Part shown: positions 38,401 through 50,260 of the stretch, piece by piece
How positions within the stretch are numbered: position 1 is the stretch's first letter
Layout: every line of letters starts with the position of its first letter
Assembly (NCBI RefSeq): GCF_001039355.2
Contig: NW_019775425.1
Span: 938,281 to 1,002,280 of the forward strand
DNA length: 64,000 nucleotides
Direction: 5' to 3'
DNA from: Lingula anatina
Taxonomy: Eukaryota; Brachiopoda; Lingulata; Lingulida; Lingulidae
Notes under the pieces: generated by a model
Seen by the model: the letters and a program-made list of their open reading frames with translations, nothing else
What the model was told of the DNA's origin: nothing
The model's database searches: none
Translations under genes and position numbers: made by a program

Positions 38401-41400
38401 TTTTCATAAACAAATGGCAGTTTGTTACCCCCCATCTCCCNNNNNNNNNNNNNNNNNNNNNNNNNNNNNNNNNNNNNNNNNNNNNNNNNNNNNNNNNNNN
38501 NNNNNNNNNNNNNNNNNNNNNNNNNNNNNNNNNNNNNNNNNNNNNNNNNNNNNNNNNNNNNNNNNNNNNNNNNNNNNNNNNNNNNNNNNNNNNNNNNNNN
38601 NNNNNNNNNNNNNNNNNNNNNNNNNNNNNNNNNNNNNNNNNNNNNNNNNNNNNNNNNNNNNNNNNNNNNNNNNNNNNNNNNNNNNNNNNNNNNNNNNNNN
38701 NNNNNNNNNNNNNNNNNNNNNNNNNNNNNNNNNNNNNNNNNNNNNNNNNNNNNNNNNNNNNNNNNNNNNNNNNNNNNNNNNNNNNNNNNNNNNNNNNNNN
38801 NNNNNNNNNNNNNNNNNNNNNNNNNNNNNNNNNNNNNNNNNNNNNNNNNNNNNNNNNNNNNNNNNNNNNNNNNNNNNNNNNNNNNNNNNNNNNNNNNNNN
38901 NNNNNNNNNNNNNNNNNNNNNNNNNNNNNNNNNNNNNNTTTTTTCCCCCCCCCCCCCCCCCCCCCATTGTTTTGACCACCTTGCAGTGGTGAATACTATT
39001 TAGCAGAGACACAACCCAAATAACACAACATTCTTACTTTCAACACCATGGACTGTGACATCTTTTCCATTTATCTTGTACTTTTTTCCCATACCCTCAT
39101 CTTCTAACACGCACTGCGCCTCGGCCTCAGAATCAAATGCCATATACAGGTACCTGTTAAGATGAAACAAAATATTTACTTACCATCACCATACTTACAT
39201 ACAACTTTATTCTTCATGTTTAAGCTTTAACTAGACAATTGGAACTATTTTTGTTTTTACCCAACAGATCATGAAACATGCACTTATATCTGTACTGCAG
39301 GGTTTTCACAAATGATGGGTTAAATTGCTTTGCATACTTGTATAGATCTATATAATAATAATATGGAAACATGCAACATAATCACTTTGCACACATTAAG
39401 AAAATAAAATTAACTGCAGGGAATATAATTTTGTACCTCAGACAAGTGTTTATTGAGAAAGTATAATGCAACACATTTGTGGCAATTATTTTCCATATAC
39501 CAGAATGGTTTCCTATAGACCCTTTATCACTAGCTGCAGGAGTACTCCTTATCTTCTGGAGCTTTTGCAGCTTATGTTGTGATTTCCTTGGCCATTATTA
39601 ATCAGGTTTACAAGTGTCCATTGTGGTGCTGACAAAACTTAGTCATGTGCAGTTCAAAGAATTATCAAAAATCTCTCAAATCGAGTCAAACTGCTAGCTT
39701 GGTCAAATACCTAAAAAGTCTGCTTTTAAAATGTCCACTACTTTTGGTGTGACATGCAAGACCAACTTTTGTTAACTTACAGTGACTGTCATACTTACAA
39801 CACCTTTCAGTCCCATGGGCATGCTTAGTAGTCAAAGCCCAACATTACACAATGTCAGAGAACACAATGTCAGAGAGACATTGGTCAATGTTCTTAAGTT
39901 TAGGAATTCTTTGGCCAAGGCCACAACCACAGAATTCCAACATCCGAACCAATGGCTTGGAAACCAAATATGGTCAATGAATTCAGGTGCCTAAACAATG
40001 AATTTATTTGCTCTCACAGGATCTGTACTCACACAAAGTGGTACAGACTTGCTGTATATTTCTTTTAATTACCCTTTCTGTGTTCCTTTGTTGTCTACAG
40101 GTATGATGACCTGCAATACATTGCTGAATGCTTCTCGCACCTGCTCTTCTGTACTATCCAATGGGCTGTCGTGAACATAAATCATCTGAGGCGTAAGTTT
40201 CATACTAACATCTGTAAGAAATCACATGGTAGCTCAGAGACAATTATTGACAATGACCTTTCAGCTAACAGCTAATAAGGCCATTCAGCCTGGCTACCTT
40301 GTTTTACAATTTGGCTGTTGAATTCCCAGGATTGCCTGTAAACATAATTTATACAGATCATGTGAGACTAGGCTGATTTTATAAAAGTTGTTGCTTCTAC
40401 CTCAAGAGGTAAACATGGGTAAACTCCAAACAGAGTCGCTTTTCCTAACAATACAATGAATAGCAATTGGTTTGTACCCAAAAGCTTACCCAAGGCATTG
40501 CTGGAAGTGTGCCTTCTTGAGGGTTTACACAGGCATAATAAAAAACATGACTTCCCTCACTTGATAACCCTTTACCTCAACAGGCTTCAGATTTCAGTCT
40601 TTAGGAAGGTTATACAGGGTTATCTTACCTCAACCAGTTTCAGTGGTAGAGTATTCTTTTTTTCTACTGAAAACAGCCATTCTTTTTCTGATCTAGATCA
40701 CCATACAGCAACATGCCTGTATATTTCTGGCATGGGTCTTTGTATGTTTCTTGTATAATCTACTTATACAAGCAGTAAATTACCATGTCAGCTTAGGGTA
40801 AACAGCTGAAGTAAAACCTAGATATTCATTAGTTCACAATTGGTAAAATAATCCTTGATGAAGCTTGCATAAGTTTCATCTTTGGTCACATACTGTGTAC
40901 CTCATACTGATATGCAAATGACAATAATAAAATCCAGCAGAAAATCTGTTCATTCAACAATTATATAATCAAATAAAAACATCATGATCAAAACAAACAA
41001 GATTTGTCTATTTTTTAGATCTATAATTTCCTCATCAACTGATTCAAAATATAAATAAATAGGTAAAATGTGTTTCACATAATGAAACTACACAAATCTC
41101 ATTTTAAAGTCAAAGAGCTGACATACCAAGCTAAAGGTAATTAGTCATTTGCAAAATAACATGCATAGCGAGTGCTGATGTTTTACACTGATCATATCTT
41201 CAATGTTAGAAACAACAGCAAACCAATCACTGGAAAACTGTCCCAATTCAACAGGGTGCCAAGTTAACAAGTTGTCAACTAATTTTCTTGGTCTTCCAAA
41301 GCATTCTGTACTTACGGTGTCCAGCCAACATTTAAGGGGGAAAAAACTAAGAAGGGGTGTTAAAAAAGTTTCATCAGTTTTTACTACTGAGAAGAGGTGC

Positions 41401-44400
41401 ATGATTTTCATGGGTAAAAAAAGAACACAATAATGTACAACTGGTGTCTCCTTGCAAATATTCGCCTTTTTTTTTAATGATTCCAACAAGTGTAGCCTTT
41501 CTTTCAACATCAGTAAAATACTAATGCCTCAAATTACAGTACTTACCATGCAGCTGCATTTGGTTGGCTTTCAACTTAGTCAGAGGCTGCAGGTGCTTGT
41601 TGACAAATGCTGGAAATAGCAAAAACATTAAACTAGATTGAACAGCAAAAGATATACATATTGTCAAATTAATATAATGAAATGTGCAAAATCCAGGTAC
41701 TCTTATTCACATTGTTGCAATAAGTTGTATCACATATCGATTATCAAGTATAAAAAACAATGCCACAAAACTCCTTTAATGTTCACAAAAGACATTTTTG
41801 AAAAGCACCTAATTAATTTCTATATATCATCTATGGAGTAAGCATATTTTATGGATCTTTAATAAGACTTTGTGTGCAAGCATTGCATCTTTACAGACAC
41901 AAAGGCAGTCATGATGCTCTCTATCCTCGATGTCCCTATAACTGATGTTCTGTCCTGCATGTCCATCTGAAAATGGCATAAAGAGTTGATACCTACCATT
42001 AGGCCAAGGAATATCATGGAAAGGGTCTTTTGGGTTCCCGGTGGTATGTTCTGCAGCATGCTGAACCTCACAGTTATCTTCATCCCAACTCAACTCATTG
42101 AACTTCTCCACATATTCTGCTGCCTCCGCAAAGGATTTGTATATGCACTCAATAACCCTGACATTAAGAAATCGTAATAAGCTTTTTTAAGTATTTTCAA
42201 TTCTTAATGGGGACCCCAAGTTTTCTAAAGGCTTTGGCCAACATTTAAGACTTTAAATATGTGATAAAATTACTGTTGATAAAATATTTCATTTAAATAC
42301 TGTAGTCCTCATATCTTAATCATATACTTTATAATCATTCTCAGAGTGGAAAAAAGACCACGATGATATTGTAATCATGGCCACTTATAAATGTTTCTGC
42401 TATTATTGGCATTTCTATTATAAAACACCTCATCCTGACATCAGTATAAACCAATCAACAATGCAAGTGAGTTATCAATAAAATTTACCCTAAATCTTTT
42501 CCATCTATTTTGTAGAACCTGTTCACAGAGAGTTGTGCATCTTTCATCAGTGATAACACTTCTGGCTTAGCCATTTCCTCAATCAGCACTGGGCCTACCA
42601 GGACAGTGCACATTCGGCGATGTTCACGCAGATCTAGGATATGAAAATGTTGCACATATATATATATATACAAATGCACACACACTTAAACATCAGTAAT
42701 GGTAATTAGATACGAAGAACCAAACCATAAAAAATCCAGAAACAAGAAAAATCTTTAATATAAAATGTTACCAAAACAAAAGAATTTTGGAAACAAGAAA
42801 AACTCTTAAGTTAAAATGTTGACAGTCACCTTCAGTGAACAGTTCTAGAATGAGAAGTGGGCGTGATAAACACTTTAATTCTGGGGCTCTTCACATCTAG
42901 TAAGACTTAAACAAAGAAAATATTGACAAGACACACCACAAGCAGTGACATCCGTGAGTTATGATTAATAGTTTTACCTAAATTCATTGTCCTCCTTGTT
43001 GGTGTCACTATATCTGAAATAATAAGCAAATTTGTAGAACTGATAATATAAATATAATACAAGGTAAATAAGTATATCATACAAATTAATAAGTACCAAA
43101 TCCATACTTATGTTACATATTGATACCATATGGATTAAGTTTTGTGCAGAATCTCATGCTTATAAAAAATTTATTGTGATAAATTGCTAACCACACTGGA
43201 CGTACCAAATAATAAGGTCATCGTTGAAATGCTCTGATTAATTTCAAAGCAAAAATAGTATTTCAAAAAAATATTCAAACCATCACCTGTATCATATCTA
43301 TATATAGAAAAAATATAAGAATTAAAAAACTGCAAAGTAGAGTATGTCACAATACCTGATTTTTCCTCATCTTTTTCTTTCTTCTGATCTGCTGCCTTTT
43401 TAGCAGAATTGGCCTTTTCTGCCTCAGCTTTTTCTTGTTCTGTTGGCACTTCATCAGATCCTTTATCTTCAGCCTCTTTTGTTCCCTACAAGTTTAAAGT
43501 CATAAAATACTGGAATTAATCATTAACCCAAATATACAGCAATGTCTGTTTTTACTATTTGATTAGTGCCCTTCATAACCTTCACTTAGGAGGGCAGAGA
43601 ATGTAACTTTTTTTGTGATCATTCACTCAAAGCCAGCAATACAAAAACTAAGAGTGTGCTGTAAATTAGTTTAAGACCAAATTGGATAATTTCCCTAAGG
43701 ATATTGTAACTCTTTATTATCATCCATATACCAGAAATAAGGTTTTTCTTGCATCTAATTATTCAATAATGTGTCTATCTTTGTGCTGATTTAGAACAAT
43801 AAAAATCCCTCGAAAATATAAAATATTGGTGTTTATATTTCTTGTTGCAATGTATAAACATAGGCAACTCAAAGCAAATTTAATACCTTTCTATTTTCAG
43901 GTGAGATAGCAATTGATATGGGGCATAACTTCATCCCTGAACAACATTTTATCTTGAAAATCGGCAGAGTTGACCAATAGTGTATGGGCTACAATACTGT
44001 GCCATCATGTTGGCTTAAATGTTTTTGTTATGGAGTTATTAGCCCCTAATTACAGATTTTCATTAAACAAAGGCATTATTTTGTTTTATCAACCATAAAA
44101 TCTGAACAAACACTGTAAATAAAAATCGCTGGCAGGATTTTGGAGTACTAAATGGTTCCATTAAATTGTCATTGATATGGGGATTGTGAGTGCTTGGGTA
44201 AAGTAGAAATTTTATAAACCAATTTTTTAGTTTTTATCCCAAAATCGCAATTATGATGTCACCTGTAAGATGACATGTGTAAATGATTAATTTAGTCAAT
44301 GAACACTCAAGATTTATCTATTACCCAAAAGAATGTATGTAAGGCAGTAAATAAGGAGTTTGGGGCGAAGGGTGACAATATCCTTAACCAGTTGAACCAA

Positions 44401-46696
44401 TAAACCAGGACTGAGTCAATATAGACACTGATACAAACAGTTGACTAGCTGACATCACCTCATATTACCTCCCAACCCCTAGTGCCTATGTTCTGGGCCA
44501 ACTTGGAATGTACCCGACAATGAAATTCTTCTTGTAGGCATTTTATACCAAATGACCACTTATCATTTAAATAAAAAGCAATCTATTGTCAACAGTAGAG
44601 ATAGTTTTCATCCATAAACATTAACTTCATGAAAAGACTTACATTTTCAGTAGTATCCATTTTTTCATCTTCCTCTTTTGCTGGCTCTCCTTTAGCTGAA
44701 TCCTTAGCTTCTGTTTCTTTCTCTCCCTCATGATCAGATTCATTCAGCACGTCATCTGTGACTGGTGACATATCACCTCCAGCTTTATCCTCTCCTAGCA
44801 GCTGCTCTTCAGACACCTCTTCTGCAGCTGAGGCATCTTCTGTAATGTTTTCTTCCTCAGTTTTCAAAACCTACAAAGAGTTCATGCTGTGTTAAAGAGA
44901 AAATAAATTGCAAAAACATTTTAAATATGACAATAGAAATTAGGACAGGAAGACATTCCCTCCTGCAAAAGATCTACCCAACTAAAAGTTGCTCAAACAG
45001 AAGCATTACTTGAGCTCTTTGCCCATGAAAGTTAATGACTTGAAAATTTGTTATGCAGTTATAACTTTGCATACATGCNCACTGTAAATAAAAATCGCTG
45101 GCAGGATTTTGGAGTACTAAATGGTTCCATTAAATTGTCATTGATATGGGGATCGTGAGTGCTTGGGTAAAGTAGAAATTTTATAAACCAATTTTTTAGT
45201 TTTTATCCCAAAATCGCAATTATGATGTCACCTGTAAGATGACATATGTGTAAATGATTAATTTAGTCACTGAACACTCAAGATTTATCTATTACCCAAA
45301 AGAATGTATGTAAGGCAGTAAATAAGGAGTTTGGGGCGAAGGGTGACAATATCCTTAACCAGTTGAACCAATAAACCAGGACTGAGTCAATATAGACACT
45401 GATACAAACAGTTGACTAGCTGACATCACCTCATATTACCTCTCAACCCCTAGTTCCTATGTTTGGGGCCAACTTGAAATGTACCCGACAATGAAATTCT
45501 TCTTGTAGGCATTTTATACCAAATGACCACTTATCATTTAAATAAAAAGCAATCTATGGTCAACAGTAGAGATAGTTTTCATCCATAAACATTAACTTCA
45601 TGAAAAGACTTACATTTTCGGTAGTATCCATTTTTTCATCTTCCTCTTTCGCTGGCTCTCCTTTAGCTGAATCCTTAGCTTCTGTTTCTTTCTCTCCCTC
45701 ATGATCAGATTCATTCAGCACGTCATCTGTGACTGGTGACATATCACCTCCAGCTTTATCCTCTCCTAGCAGCTGCTCTTCAGACACCTCTTCTGCAGCT
45801 GAGGCATCTTCTGTAATGTTTTCTTCCTCAGTTTTCAAAACCTACAAAGAGTTCATGCTGTGTTAAAGAGAAAATAAATTGCAAAAACATTTTAAATATG
45901 ACAATAGAAATTAGGACAGGAAGACATTCCCTCCTGCAAAAGATCTACCCAACTAAAAGTTGCTCAAACAGAAGCATTACTTGAGCTCTTTGCCCATGAA
46001 AGTTAATGACTTGAAAATTTGTTATGCAGTTATAACTTTGCATACATGCAAAGGTCGAGTAAGACGATATTCATCATTTTCAGATAATACCAAATCTGGT
46101 CAACACGATTTATTGGAGAAAAATGATCAGTTATAAAATGTTTAGTTAGGATCGAGGAGCCTAGATCTTCATCTGAGATATCAGGTTATACTTAATTGTC
46201 AATATAATTGTCATCAACTTTAAGAAGTTAAAGAAGCCAAGGAATAAAAACATTCCAAAATTAATTTCCTCCGCATCAAAATCAAAGCATTTGTATTTAT
46301 TTTAATCTGTGTGAATTTATCTGTGAATAAGCCACTTGAATAGATCCGCCAAGGCACCCCCATTTGTTTTATTTATTTATTTACTTATTTAATTTAATTT
46401 TGTGGAGAGCATATAATGCTTCCAGCGCCTTGCCTCCACTTCATTCTTTTGAATAAACGTTGTTTAAAAAAAAAGGCACCCCCACTAAGCTACTAGTATG
46501 CCGAACAAAGAAATTAACAATCAACCTTCTGGCGACATAACATCAATCATACCTCACTCAATCTTTGGATCAACTTTGCCTTGGTTCCACCCTTGGGGAG
46601 CTTTCTTTTTTCTAGTTCTTTTCGGAGCTCTGTAACGCTCAGTTCTGATAAATTTGTCGAAGAGGAAATAACGGCGTGCTTTCCCTTGTCAGCCAT
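35460..46696 (-). CDS. SAP-domain, RRM-like, Gly-Met-rich nuclear protein (14 coding exons)
   Basis: Exons 5' to 3': 46553-46696, 44643-44870 (or its copy 45614-45841), 43356-43485, 42978-43013, 42489-42633, 41997-42157, 41547-41609, 40073-40211, 39038-39153, 38028-38131, 37125-37561, 36186-36831, 35786-35873, 35460-35494. With one copy of exon 2 the sum is 2472 nt, 823 residues plus stop, all phases consistent. Residues ~15-48 form a SAP DNA-binding domain (LSVTELRKELEKRKLPKGGT); 49-168 are Glu/Lys/Asp-rich. Residues ~184-250 (CTVLVGP ... LGVIECIYKSF) and ~310-388 (MIYVHDSPLDSTEEQVREAF ... KGYLYMAF) read as RRM-like folds. Residues ~423-550 are Gln-rich with repeated PMGQR; ~570-780 are Gly-Met-Ser/Arg repeats; the tail is basic (GKNKRRR). 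The role is probably RNA/chromatin binding, like SAFB- or hnRNP-type proteins, but I recognise no exact ortholog. A 498-N gap lies between exons 9 and 10. Confidence 0.8.
36186..36831 (-). repeat. Coding Gly-Met repeat exon
   Basis: One 646-nt exon encodes about 40 short units of the form GMGS/GMGG/RMGG, ending in a more complex GRDDYGVQSDYNKFD segment. At DNA level it is a minisatellite of CCCAT/TCCTCC units. Large open frames exist in other frames and on the plus strand (up to 248 codons), a by-product of the repeat with no support as genes. Confidence 0.85.
37739..37764 (+). repeat. G-rich tract
   Basis: GGGGGTGGGGGTGG followed by an uninterrupted G run in the intron between exons 10 and 11 of the SAP/RRM gene. 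It could form a G-quadruplex in the plus-strand DNA. Confidence 0.8.
37778..37849. repeat. 25-bp inverted repeat (hairpin), intronic
   Basis: Arms 37778-37802 and 37825-37849 are complementary with three mismatches, around a 22-base loop. A third partial copy (ACCAATGAACCTTCAGACCA) follows at about 37885-37905. The elements are built from GAACCTTC and CCAATGAAC words. It may be a small MITE or a fold-back duplication. Confidence 0.7.
38441..38938. other. Assembly gap (498 N)
   Basis: Unsequenced stretch in the intron between exons 9 and 10 of the SAP/RRM gene, ending in a T run and a C run (38939-38965). The flanking exons join in phase without missing coding sequence, but a phase-symmetric exon could be hidden here. 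Confidence 0.99.
44111..45078. repeat. Tandem duplication, copy A (holds exon 2 of SAP/RRM gene)
   Basis: 968 bases nearly identical to 45080-46049. Differences are few: for example GGGGATTGTG versus GGGGATCGTG, GACATGTG versus GACATATGTG, and CTAGTGCC versus CTAGTTCC. The copies are separated by exactly one N. Both contain the 228-nt phase-0 exon with identical translation, so a double exon would stay in frame. Allelic redundancy in the assembly is the likeliest cause. Confidence 0.92.
45079..45079. other. Single ambiguous base at duplication junction
   Basis: One N placed exactly between the two ~969-bp copies. Confidence 0.9.
45080..46049. repeat. Tandem duplication, copy B
   Basis: Partner of 44111-45078. 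It is contiguous with exon 1 of the SAP/RRM gene on the right. Its exon copy is 45614-45841. Confidence 0.92.
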
Positions 46697-48168
46697 CTTG
46701 TTTGGTCTGCCGGCAAAGCAGTCTCAGCTCGTCTTGGACTCGAGTTGTCAAATTTCTCTATCTTGTTTATGATGGTAGACTAGACAAACACTAATAAGTT
46801 TATAATTTGATTTATATATTTTTCGTGATTGTTGAATATGATAGTGCTTCATGCAGATATTTTTAAAATCAAAATTCAAAATGAGATACATCTCAGCCCG
46901 TGACAGCTCGAGACCGTCACGTACCAAAATTTTGCGTAGTCGTATTTTGTCGAATGTGTTAGGTGAGTTTAGCCGATCTGCTACAATGTGTTAATTGTTC
47001 CCTCAACCGACGAAATGGATTTCTTGTAGGGGGGGGGGGGGGGGGGGGGGGGGAGTAGAGAGGGTTCTGAGGGTTTGCTTCAACCAAGTTTCTTTAGGAT
47101 GCAATGAGCGGATTATTTACCCTCTCACCTTTTGCAAGATCCCGAGATGTCTGTGTATACCACCCCTTTATTCTCTAGTCCCTTACATACTTCTTTCACC
47201 AAATGCAGGGAATTATCTCAAACACATTTCTTTCCATACAGTGTCTGCAGAGAAGCTCTCGTAAGAGCATAACTTTTTAGATAATCATAATGTATCACTA
47301 TTTATAAAACTAAATGCTGCTCCCAATTGAAACAATTCCCTTTTTCCCATATGAAGCAGTATCTTTAAGGATCAACAAACCACAATTAAAGAAATCACAC
47401 CCTTTTGAAAAAAAAAAAAGAGAGGAGGAAGAGTGGAGATCCTGGTCACCACAGTCAAGTTCAGCACTCAAAAATACCAAACAGAAAAATATATCAAGTT
47501 CCCTTGTTCCAGATTAGCAAATGATCATCTACACTGCTCTCACAAATTACTTTCACATTTTGCAATCACAGTTAAATTCACTTGAATGACAACCCTGTTG
47601 ATCTATTCACTTTTTTGTTGGGTTTCTTTCTTTTCACACCAAAATCAATCCAAACTTCAGTTAACTGGAAACAAACCTTCACTGTCAGAATGTCTCTGTA
47701 GTTTCTTACACTTTATGGAAATAGCGGAGGCATACGAATAGTAAATGTAAAACTATAATTGATGCAGGGGGTTAAGGCAAGTGGTGGGACTACTTTAAAA
47801 GGTAAGAAAACCTATAACAAATGTCATTAATATTTATAGAACACTGACTGGAAGATACAAGGTTGGCAATCTATTAAAGCAAATCATCAAAGGCACATTT
47901 TCAGATACACTGAATGAGAACCATGTTCATGGCCCACTTCAAAATCTACATGAAAGGTTGTGAGGGTGCAAATGCACAAGGCCTGTATAGCAATTGTTGC
48001 CAGCTTTTTTTTCATGTTCATTAAATACATGTTGCAGATTTTAGCAATTTTCTCTGATTTGGTTCCACAAATTTTCCATAATATCTTCAGCTGGCACGCA
48101 AGTTGACACTTAATAAAGATTGAAGGTTTCAAGACAACACGTTGATTCTGTGTACAAATAATCAGTTA
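46697..48168. other. Intergenic between the SAP/RRM gene and RPL34
   Basis: No coding exon recognised. The SAP/RRM start codon sits in CAAGATGGCTG, a near-perfect YY1-type motif typical of animal housekeeping promoters. A 25-G run lies at 47029-47053. Short frames at 46995-47264 and 47887-48132 look like chance. Confidence 0.55.
47029..47053 (+). repeat. Poly-G tract (25 G)
   Basis: Uninterrupted G run. Its length is probably not reliable in the assembly. Confidence 0.9.
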
Positions 48169-48174
48169 TTTATT
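48169..48174 (-). terminator. RPL34: RPL34 polyadenylation signal
   Basis: AATAAA on the minus strand 27 nt after the RPL34 stop codon, giving the very short 3' UTR usual for ribosomal-protein mRNAs. Confidence 0.65.
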
Positions 48175-48200
48175 CATCCCCCTTGTTATTTTACAAAATG

Positions 48201-50026
48201 TCACTTCTTAGCAGCCTGCTGGGCCTTGAGAACACGAACAACAATCTTCTGTTCTTCAATTAAGAAAGCACGAACTATCCTGAAATGAAGAAAATAACAA
48301 ACATTGCAATCTCATACATTATTCGCTTCCATTTTTTTTTCTTAAAAGATTGAAGTCACAGTTTCTGCTTTAAAATGTCATAGTCAATGCTGTCATATTC
48401 ACATTGGAGTTATCTAGGACAGCTTAATTTTCAAAGAGATATTTTATATCTGAAACTATACCTGCTTCTCACACACTTGTGGCATCTAGATCCACCATAT
48501 GTTCTGGTGACATGTTTCAGACGTTTGGACATGGCCATCAGTTTCAGGGGGCGTGCAGGGGTGATCTGGAAATAATGATCAAATATTCAGGCTACATTAT
48601 TATTTATGTTACAGTATACTCTGCATAATTTCTAGTTGCTTTACTCAAATTAGCATATATCTTATTTATCTCTTGGAAAGAATATTTCTTTGGTAATATC
48701 TGGGACTTGTATATATTGCCAAATTCAAATCATTGTACAAATTTCCCAGTCTCAAAATGTCCAATTTATGCAGACTTTACAGTGTACTTTTCATGCTGAA
48801 GTAAATGTATGCTTTGGATGCAGTTATACAAGCTACCAATTTATTTTCCAAGACATCAGAAAAGTGACTCAAACAAGACCATGTTATTAATACTATGATA
48901 TCCTTGGTCATAATTATACCTAAAATCAAACTCCCTTCAAATACCCACTTTTGCAAATATTGCCATGAAAATAATGCATTTCTGTCAAAAATGTACTAAA
49001 AATCTTTTCACATCAGCATTAGAAAATGTTTCAATAAAATAAACACCAGTCACGTAGAAAATGCAAACACAGACAACTACCCAAGCCATAACTTCAAAAC
49101 TGTTCAGTAAGTGCAGGAGTGCCTTACCCTAAAATATCAAACACATTTTGGCTTGTGCAACAGTAATTACCTACCCCGTGTAGTTTGACTTTGCAATCAC
49201 CACATTTTGGAATAGTACCAGGCTTCTTTTTGTAAAGGTATACCAGTTTACCACCTAGAAACATTAATAAACCAGGTGAAATTTTTGAATAACAGGAAAT
49301 GAAAGTTGATCAGAAACTACTGCTCTTAAAATGTATGAAATTCTAAATTGTAAGATTTAAAGAAACAATAAAATGTAATATATATTATTTACAATTATAA
49401 CTCAAAAGATATGTTTAGCATGAAAATGACTTACCCGGTGTCTTGGAGCTATAAAAAAAGAAAAAGAAATAAATATTATAATTAGTGTTAATGTTGACAA
49501 ATATTATTGTGAAAGTCACTGATAACTACTGCACACATAATACCAATGTTATTGTCAGTTTCAATAAATAATTTAAATTTACAAGAGAAAGTTGTATCGT
49601 TTGGACATATTATTACTGGGGGTCAACAGAATGCTGCTGTCGTTTTACGACCTTTAATACATAATTTAACAATATTGAGTTACAATGGTTAGACGAGCAG
49701 AACTACTGCATCTACTTATTTCTGAACTGCACATGTTTAACAACCGGCTCTTCTGACTGGGATATCATGATCTTTTTAGTTTTACTCTGTTAATTCTAGT
49801 TCTTCACACGATCAGTGTCACTGCAGAAGGTCCAGTCCCATCGGCTACGATGTCTTATTTTCTGCCACATTGTCGCTCATTCCCACGATCCTAGATCTAA
49901 CATAGTTTTGTATCTAAGCCTAATAAGTTTGAGCAGGAGACCATAAATGCAATGTACTTACATCTTTCTCTGGTTAGACCTTGTGTTGTAGGACAGGCGA
50001 CGTCTGTATGTGAGTCGCTGCACCAT
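48201..50026 (-). CDS. RPL34: Ribosomal protein L34 (eL34), complete, 5 coding exons
   Basis: Structural protein of the 60S ribosomal subunit. Exons 49962-50026, 49435-49448, 49175-49254, 48462-48565 and 48201-48279 join to 342 nt: 113 residues plus stop (human 117). The protein starts MVQRLTYRRRLSYNT, contains SKTPGGKLVYLYKKK, the zinc-binding Cys pairs (CGDC and CHKC), RTYGGSRCHKCVR and the conserved RAFLIEEQKIV, and ends in AAKK. Exon 2 is a 14-nt microexon, required to keep frame and to encode the conserved KTPG. The 5' UTR has a CTCTTTTATC stretch near 50060 that would make a TOP-type mRNA start, as expected of ribosomal-protein genes. Confidence 0.96.
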
Positions 50027-50260
50027 TTTGCTAAATAAAAACGAAGGGGAGATAAAAGAGTGTTCAAACTCTTTAGAAATTAGGCTGAAAGATATATTCT
50101 TTCCTTAAAACGTTTCATGCTCTATCACCAACGAGTAAATTAGGCTGATGAACGGGGATTTTTATTTGCTTGTTACAAGCTCATACCCTCACCTTGATGG
50201 CGACTATTAAAGAGGAAGTATATACGGTGCATTGCATGCTGGGATAGCTCATTGATCAAC
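50027..50260. promoter_or_regulatory. Divergent RPL34/VTI1A promoter region
   Basis: 234 bp between oppositely directed start codons. No clear TATA box. A pyrimidine-rich CTCTTTTATC (minus strand, from about 50060) is a probable TOP start for RPL34. Strong regulation of one gene would be expected to affect the other. Confidence 0.6.

Noticed and set aside
38334-39012. Several ~190-213 codon frames
   Set aside because: They consist mostly of unknown bases in the assembly gap.
44589-45838. Two identical 92-codon minus-strand frames as separate genes
   Set aside because: Each is one exon of the SAP/RRM gene read into its introns; the second is the allelic duplicate.
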